A stretch of DNA of 64,000 nucleotides from Gynuella sunshinyii YC6258. GTDB lineage: Bacteria; Pseudomonadota; Gammaproteobacteria; Pseudomonadales; Natronospirillaceae. Position numbers and translations under genes: made by a program. Positions 59,836 through 64,000 of this stretch are shown here, piece by piece. The notes beneath the pieces were generated by a model, which worked only from the letters and a program-made list of their open reading frames with translations, was not told where the DNA came from and did no database searches. Each line of letters starts with the position of its first letter. The stretch's first letter is position 1. Location of the stretch: the NCBI RefSeq assembly GCF_000940805.1, contig NZ_CP007142.1:2146593-2210592 (forward strand), in the 5' to 3' direction.

Positions 59836-60781
59836 TTAAAATTTGTATATCTTAATCTTAAAGCTGATCTTGCTATTTTTATAGGCTTTAAATAGTAGTA
59901 GTGCAGTTATGAGACTGCCAATTATAATCGTTCCCGTTGGTCCAAGAACATCTGCGATATTATAAAGTAGCTCTTTTTTTCTTGCGTTTTTGCCTTCCAG
60001 ATCAACCTCTTCACCATTTAGAGATGTCACTAGATAAAATAAAAGATAGGTCATAATGGCTGCCAGGATTGACAATATTATGTGCTTTCCCGACTTTACG
60101 AATAAACCTGGTTCGGTGATCTTGACCTCGCCTGATGATCCAACAAGCGACTGTATATCTGCAACGATTTTTGCTTGAACTTCTTTTGTTAGTGTCATTA
60201 CACCAATGTCATCACCCATTCCTTTTGCTTCAATTATCGTTGTACGTTTTGGGTCGGATGCAATTCTTAATCCTGATATTTTATCCTTCGCAATAAAAAT
60301 CGATCCTTCGCCTAACTTCTTTTTCGATTTTTCGTCAAACGATTTGAGCTCTTCTGCAGAAAAGTCTTTTTTAAGTGTAAATAAAACTGCAGAGTCAGAA
60401 ATAAAAAGAATTCCACCGTTTACTTCATACATTATTACTTTCTCCCTATATGATATGACGTTAATTATGAAAAATTTATCATGATACCTTTATGGCTGTT
60501 GTCATTTTACCACTCGTACCTGTTCCTGTTTTAGAGCGTAATGATAAAACAGTCCTGATAATTTTCACTTATGGTATAAACCGTTCTCACTCCCGGCCTT
60601 CTTTGTATTGAGGAAGATCATCGGTTATTTCGTGCCAGTTGCTTTTGTAGGCTGAATAAATATGTGCATCAATGTTCACAGGAATATCTGTGTCAAACAT
60701 TGCTAATGACAACTCAATATCTGGCAACGCATTGCCTTTGCTTCTGAATCCAATGCTTGAACCGCATTCAGAGCAAAAGGT
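59800..60781. repeat. Segmental duplication, arm 2 (about 980 bp)
   Basis: Matches 52572-53555. This arm continues into the complete GFA gene, so it is probably the donor and the other arm the truncated copy. Same orientation. Confidence 0.8.
59836..60432 (-). CDS. Duplicated membrane protein, copy 2
   Basis: 198 aa, same length as the copy at 52612-53208 with a few substitutions (for example FISDSAVLFTL here, ending FKIKIYKF). The same hydrophilic N-terminal domain and two membrane segments are present, with the same GGAGAAAG ribosome site. Its upstream neighbour, 155 bp away on the same strand, is the intact GFA gene. Unknown family. Confidence 0.72.
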   Translation of the reverse strand: MYEVNGGILFISDSAVLFTLKKDFSAEELKSFDEKSKKKLGEGSIFIAKDKISGLRIASDPKRTTIIEAKGMGDDIGVMTLTKEVQAKIVADIQSLVGSSGEVKITEPGLFVKSGKHIILSILAAIMTYLLFYLVTSLNGEEVDLEGKNARKKELLYNIADVLGPTGTIIIGSLITALLLFKAYKNSKISFKIKIYKF

Positions 60782-60991
60782 ACGAATGGTTCCATTAGGT
60801 GCAACATAGTCCTTAAGTCGTTCCTGGCCTGATAACCATATTAAGTCTTTCACTTGGGATAACGTACCAAAAGCGGCGCCATGGAATTTCCGACACATTG
60901 AGCAGTGGCAGTTTGCGATATGCTCTTTGAACCCGGAAACTTGAAATGTGACTTGGCTGCATAAGCAGCTGCCTTTGTAACTAGTGCTCAT
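60587..60991 (-). CDS. GFA-family (glutathione-dependent formaldehyde-activating-like) protein
   Basis: 134 aa. Zinc-binding cysteines follow the GFA/CENP-V pattern: CLC at 9-11, CHCSMC at 28-33, and FCSEC near 92-96. The family is named for S-hydroxymethylglutathione formation, but most members are uncharacterised, so this function should not be assumed. The start ATG at 60991 has AGAGGA upstream. Downstream is the duplicated membrane protein. A truncated copy is at 53302-53555. Confidence 0.9.
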   Translation of the reverse strand: MSTSYKGSCLCSQVTFQVSGFKEHIANCHCSMCRKFHGAAFGTLSQVKDLIWLSGQERLKDYVAPNGTIRTFCSECGSSIGFRSKGNALPDIELSLAMFDTDIPVNIDAHIYSAYKSNWHEITDDLPQYKEGRE

Positions 60992-61075
60992 GGTGAGATC
61001 CTCTACTGTTATATAACGTTCGTTTGCTGCAAACTCGACAGCGTGGTAATTCGTGTTTCTGTATGTGGCAATGTG

Positions 61076-61702
61076 TTATACCCGGTTGTTTGCAAGAAGT
61101 GCTGCTCCAAAACCAATGAAAACTCCGCCCGTTATACGATTAAACCAGCGAGAAATATTTTCCCTTTCAATATACGGTTTAAGCTTAGAAGCTATCGATG
61201 AATAAAACATTAAAAACGCGAACGAGCAGGTAGCAAAAGTCAGTGCCAGTAAGACAAATTGAGGAAAAACAGGTTTTGCCAAGTTGATAAATTGAGGAAA
61301 TAGAGCCGTATAGAACACGATTGCCTTTGGATTGCTAATGCCTACGAAGTAAGATTCACGAAACAGGGTGAGTTTGCGAGGTGCTGATAATGTCGGGTCT
61401 GTTTCTTCTTCTTCGACTGGTGGAACGGAACTTTGTCTCCAAGACTTAATGCCTATGTAAATCAAATACAGGCCGCCGATTATTTTAATTGCAGTATATA
61501 GATGTGAAGATGCAAGAATTATCGCGCCCAAGCCTGCTGCTGAGACTGAGGCTAATGTAAGCATGGCAGATACATTACCGGCGATTCCGAACATTGCATT
61601 TTTATGTCCATATTTAGCACCATTTTTGATTGCTAAAAAAACTGCTGGACCCGGGCTGGCGGTAGCAACCAGGCAAATGCCTAAAAACACTAGAAAATTC
61701 AT
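61076..61702 (-). CDS. LysE/RhtB-family amino-acid exporter
   Basis: 208 aa with about six membrane segments. Early signature CLVATASPGPAVFLAIKNGAKYG, then GGLYLIYIGIKSWRQS, and FRESYFVGISNPKAIVFYTALFPQF, all typical of the LysE/RhtB family. It exports amino acids or derivatives; the substrate is unknown. The start is the ATG at 61702 with AGGTGG upstream; a GTG four codons earlier is less likely. Upstream on the same strand lies a gap containing the second MITE copy. Confidence 0.9.
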   Translation of the reverse strand: MNFLVFLGICLVATASPGPAVFLAIKNGAKYGHKNAMFGIAGNVSAMLTLASVSAAGLGAIILASSHLYTAIKIIGGLYLIYIGIKSWRQSSVPPVEEEETDPTLSAPRKLTLFRESYFVGISNPKAIVFYTALFPQFINLAKPVFPQFVLLALTFATCSFAFLMFYSSIASKLKPYIERENISRWFNRITGGVFIGFGAALLANNRV

Positions 61703-61891
61703 TATCAGATCCACCTGTGAGAGTTTTTAAATAGTGCACGATGCATGAGTCAGTCAGATTTGCTATAGACCTCATCTGAATTACTCAGTTAACCATTCAT
61801 TCTTATCTGCTTCTTAATCATAACTTGGCAAGCATTTATGCCGGGTCGGTAGTAAGGTTAAGTCCGTTTTGGGTCATGGTAAATCAGGACA

Positions 61892-62040
61892 CCTCTTAAA
61901 AATGGCCTGTTCTCACGCAGGACGTTGTCATCCTCGTCCGAAGGTGGATAGCCTCTCACATCCTCATTTACTGCTATAAACAGCAGTGTTGCGAGTGGTA
62001 TTACCTCGTCTGCATCAAAACTATCGCTTTTTTTCAGAGG
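61892..62040. repeat. MITE-like repeat, copy 2
   Basis: 149 bp, a diverged relative of 2066-2198 with an insertion near the centre. It begins CCTCTTAAAAATGGCC and ends TTTTTTTCAGAGG. Non-coding. Confidence 0.65.
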
Positions 62041-62279
62041 CTTCTTGGATACCTTTAATCAGCCTGTAAGCGTTACGAATGGAGCTAAGCTGGAATGGTT
62101 TCAGAATTTAGCAAGGACGGCATGCTATGGCAATCTATAAAGCGGTCTTAAGCCAGCTTACTTATTGTCAGTTCGGTTGTTTTAATAAAAGTTTATAACG
62201 ACAGTTTAGGCGGGCTTTGATGAGTCCTGTGGCCAGACTTACCTGGCGCACAGTTCTGAATAACTTCTATCATACAGTG
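62041..62279. other. Intergenic, nothing recognised
   Basis: The rest of the gap between the MITE and the NmrA-like gene holds no gene or terminator that I can support. Confidence 0.4.
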
Positions 62280-63116
62280 TTAATTTTTCCATGCCTCAAT
62301 ATTATTTTGAACGAAAGTGTTCATTGATACTGGTGATATACCGGTGATGGCTTTTACGTTGGTACTTATATGATTTTCAGATCCTATTGAGATAGCTTCG
62401 TCCATGGCGGCAATGCCATCGGCATAGTCTTCCGGGTATCCAAGGTTACGAAAACGTTTTGCCAGTTCCGCAGTAGAGACGCATTTGTGTTGAATGGTTT
62501 TACCAAGATGGCGTGAAAGGATCTCTGCGATATGATCATATGAGATTGCTTCCGGGCCGGTCAGGATATGGTCGTTGTTTTCTACTTGAGGTGAGGTAAG
62601 CAATGTTGCGGCACATCTTGCTATATCCTGAGCTGAGATAAACCCGATACGACCATGCTGGGTGGCAGAATAGATAGTGGATTCCATTTTGATGGAGTTC
62701 CGGTGCTGCCCTTCTGAGAGATTTTCCATAAACCAGGAAGGTCTTAACACGGCCCATTGCTGAGCATTTTCACGTAGCCAGGCATGTACAGCACCCATCA
62801 TCGGTCCACCTTCTTCAAGAGATGAAGCGCTCAGTAATACAAACCTTTTTATACCGGCATCAAGTGCTGCCGAGAGTCCATTCTGCATTGCGCCCAGCGA
62901 GTCAAAGTCATCTGTTGGAGCGACCAGGTATACGGCATCGATACCTTCAAATGCATCTTGAAAAGCGCTGGGGTCTTTCCAGTCGAACCTTACTGTATCT
63001 GGAGCCATCGGGTTACGTGTGGCAATTCTTGGAATGAAACCCTGCTGTTGCAATTGTTCAACCACGTTTCGGCCGGTTTTACCTGTACCGCCGGTCACCA
63101 GTATGTTGTTAATCAT
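62280..63116 (-). CDS. NmrA-like NAD(P)-binding protein
   Basis: 278 aa with a Rossmann fold: NILVTGGTGKTGRNVVEQL at the start (GxxGxxG-type motif), then VYLVAPTD, FVLLSASSLEEGG and LRPSWFMENLSE. It belongs to the atypical short-chain dehydrogenase (NmrA/ergot-type) group; a catalytic Tyr-x-x-x-Lys is not seen in the usual place, so it may be a redox sensor or an oxidoreductase. The ATG at 63116 overlaps the end of the upstream gene by 8 nt (ATGATTAA), so both are translated together. Confidence 0.85.
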   Translation of the reverse strand: MINNILVTGGTGKTGRNVVEQLQQQGFIPRIATRNPMAPDTVRFDWKDPSAFQDAFEGIDAVYLVAPTDDFDSLGAMQNGLSAALDAGIKRFVLLSASSLEEGGPMMGAVHAWLRENAQQWAVLRPSWFMENLSEGQHRNSIKMESTIYSATQHGRIGFISAQDIARCAATLLTSPQVENNDHILTGPEAISYDHIAEILSRHLGKTIQHKCVSTAELAKRFRNLGYPEDYADGIAAMDEAISIGSENHISTNVKAITGISPVSMNTFVQNNIEAWKN

Positions 63117-63558
63117 TGATGGATTCCTTGAATGTTTCCAGGCCCCCGGTGGCTTCTAGCAGAATCAGCGGATTCCAGTAATCGCGGTATTGAGCAATTC
63201 GTTTTTGTTGAATAGAGATCACTGCAACATAGTTCTGGTCGTACCGGGCAGCTGTTTGAGTTCCTTTTCCCTGACAGGAAAATTCCAGTATAAAGGTCTC
63301 TCCATCTTTGGACTCATGAATAATCGGGTCGCTGAAAGATTCAAACTCCAGCACTGCTCCAATCTTGGCCAGATAACGAGTGATTGCCTCAAGACCTATG
63401 ATTTCCGTCAAGGATTCATTGGGTGTAAACGGAAATTTAAAGACGATATCGTCAGCGCACATGGCCAGAAAGTCTTCACCGGCTTCTGGAATAATGGCGT
63501 CTTTTAAAGCTTTGCGGAGCATCGCTCCAAAGCTCGGAATTGTTTTTCTGTCTGACAT
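63109..63558 (-). CDS. NTF2-like (SnoaL-type) protein
   Basis: 149 aa from the ATG at 63558, with GGGGAG upstream; the frame opens 20 codons earlier but without a good site. Strand/helix pattern: FLAMCADDIVFKFPFTPNES, EAITRYLAKIGAVLEFESF, FILEFSCQGKGTQTAARYD, then YRDYWNPLILLEATGG. This is the cone-shaped NTF2-like fold of small-molecule-binding enzymes. It forms a coupled pair with the NmrA-like gene and is probably regulated by the divergent gene at 63919. The substrate is unknown. Confidence 0.82.
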   Translation of the reverse strand: MSDRKTIPSFGAMLRKALKDAIIPEAGEDFLAMCADDIVFKFPFTPNESLTEIIGLEAITRYLAKIGAVLEFESFSDPIIHESKDGETFILEFSCQGKGTQTAARYDQNYVAVISIQQKRIAQYRDYWNPLILLEATGGLETFKESIND

Positions 63559-63872
63559 AATGTGATTATCTCCCCAGTATAGTTTGCTCGGTTTGGCAAC
63601 AGCGCTGTCGGATAACACGCATACCAGTATCCTGTTGTCATGCTTCCTATAAATGTGACCAGATTGATCAGATCATTTTGGTGAAGGCATTCCGGCTTGA
63701 AATTATTCGCGTAACCATGTTGCGTGAGGGCCGCTGTGAAAAATTACCTGCATCGCAGGTGAAGCCCAAATTCGCTCCCGATGGTGGAGTTATAGATTTT
63801 TACCTTGGTTTCTTCGCCGACGTTATTCAAAGCTTCCTTGGCTTGCAGAATCGGCTGAAGTTTTGTAATTTC
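63559..63872. other. Divergent promoter region, partly coding-like
   Basis: 314 bp between the NTF2-like gene and the next regulator. Short frames here have no good start or ribosome site. It presumably holds the promoter of the NTF2-NmrA pair, but no clear -35/-10 pair was identified. Confidence 0.4.
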
Positions 63873-63894
63873 GATGGAACGATATCGTTCCATC
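63873..63894. promoter_or_regulatory. Perfect palindromic operator, upstream of regulator gene
   Basis: A perfect 22-bp palindrome with the core TGGAACGATATCGTTCCA, 24 bp before the start of the regulator gene. A second related inverted repeat (ATGGAAC, six bases, GTTCCAT) lies at 63919-63938 over the start codon. This form is typical of TetR-family operators; autoregulation is inferred. Confidence 0.65.
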
Positions 63895-63918
63895 CAATTT
63901 AATATAGGAGTGTTTTCA

Positions 63919-64000
63919 ATGGAACGCAACAGTTCCATCCAAAAAAATATAGACAAAAAGCGCCGAAAAGCCTCTGGTGCCGCTGTTTTTCAGGAGTCAG
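63919..64000 (+). CDS. Start of a TetR-like regulator (cut by window end)
   Basis: Only 27 codons are visible: MERNSSIQKNIDKKRRKASG followed by AAVFQES. The ATG at 63919 has AGGAG eight bases upstream. The basic N-terminus and FQES start resemble the beginning of TetR-type regulators, and the palindromes at 63873-63894 and over the start codon agree. The helix-turn-helix itself lies beyond the window, so family placement is tentative. Divergent from the NTF2-NmrA pair. Confidence 0.55.
   Translation, partial: MERNSSIQKNIDKKRRKASGAAVFQES

Noticed and set aside
63678-63902. Plus-strand 74-codon frame before the regulator
   Set aside because: It runs through the palindromic operator, has no good ribosome site, and its sequence has no recognised family.

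Overview
The window looks like the accessory-rich chromosome of a marine or plant-polymer-degrading Gammaproteobacterium. A Cellvibrionales/Oceanospirillales-type host is inferred from the GH67 alpha-glucuronidase next to a sialate/acetyl-xylan-type esterase, the nicotinamide-salvage genes with NrtR, and the mixture of IS families; this is not proven. No rRNA, tRNA, CRISPR array or prophage was found.

Layout. (1) 1-3048: nicotinamide salvage to NAD, with nadV (cut by the window edge), bifunctional nadM-Nudix and the divergent regulator nrtR. Three operator-like palindromes and a MITE-like repeat lie between them. (2) 3049-6350: a graveyard of toxin and immunity pieces (two lipoproteins, a truncated toxin tail, a DUF4225-like remnant on the other strand), an IS110 remnant and a 95-bp stump of a REP-associated tyrosine transposase. 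Many pieces are separated by a short motif, GGACAYCCATAAACTTG. (3) 6350-9502: a decayed carotenoid oxygenase, an MFS transporter and a divergent LysR regulator. (4) 9743-11158: a hypothetical ORF, a broken IS4-family transposase and a SinR/Cas2-like small protein.

(5) 11337-49708, the centre of the window: one reading frame of 9,762 codons encodes a hybrid of YD/Rhs repeats, 18 RTX-plus-HCBP-type modules, LamG-like, P-domain-like and beta-sandwich inserts, and a LysM domain. A single missing base at 40616/40617 separates it from its 986-codon C-terminal toxin segment; the restored protein would be about 10,754 aa. After it come an immunity gene, a DUF4291 gene, a second Rhs tip cassette with a JAB-like toxin and its immunity gene, a third deleted tip cassette, and an intact REP-associated transposase (RAYT). 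The tip cassettes begin exactly at copies of the same motif that forms the leader of the RAYT gene. The arrangement therefore resembles a tip-exchange array bounded by RAYT-type ends.

(6) 49754-51010: an apparently intact IS3-family insertion with a 3-bp target duplication. (7) 51104-54807: a TPR/GT9-like glycosyltransferase, a membrane protein with a GFA fragment (one arm of a roughly 1-kb duplication) and a decayed IS630. (8) 54985-59069: convergent secreted esterase and GH67 alpha-glucuronidase for glucuronoxylan side chains, with a LacI-type xyl-box-like palindrome upstream of GH67. (9) 59836-64000: the second arm of the duplication with an intact GFA gene, a LysE-type exporter, a second MITE copy, an NTF2-like/NmrA-like pair, and the start of a divergent regulator with its own palindromic operator.

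How the genes work together: NadM and NadV form the two-step route nicotinamide to NMN to NAD, probably repressed by NrtR. The esterase and GH67 remove acetyl and glucuronosyl decorations from xylan. The giant protein and its cassettes look like a polymorphic contact or secreted toxin with paired immunity genes.
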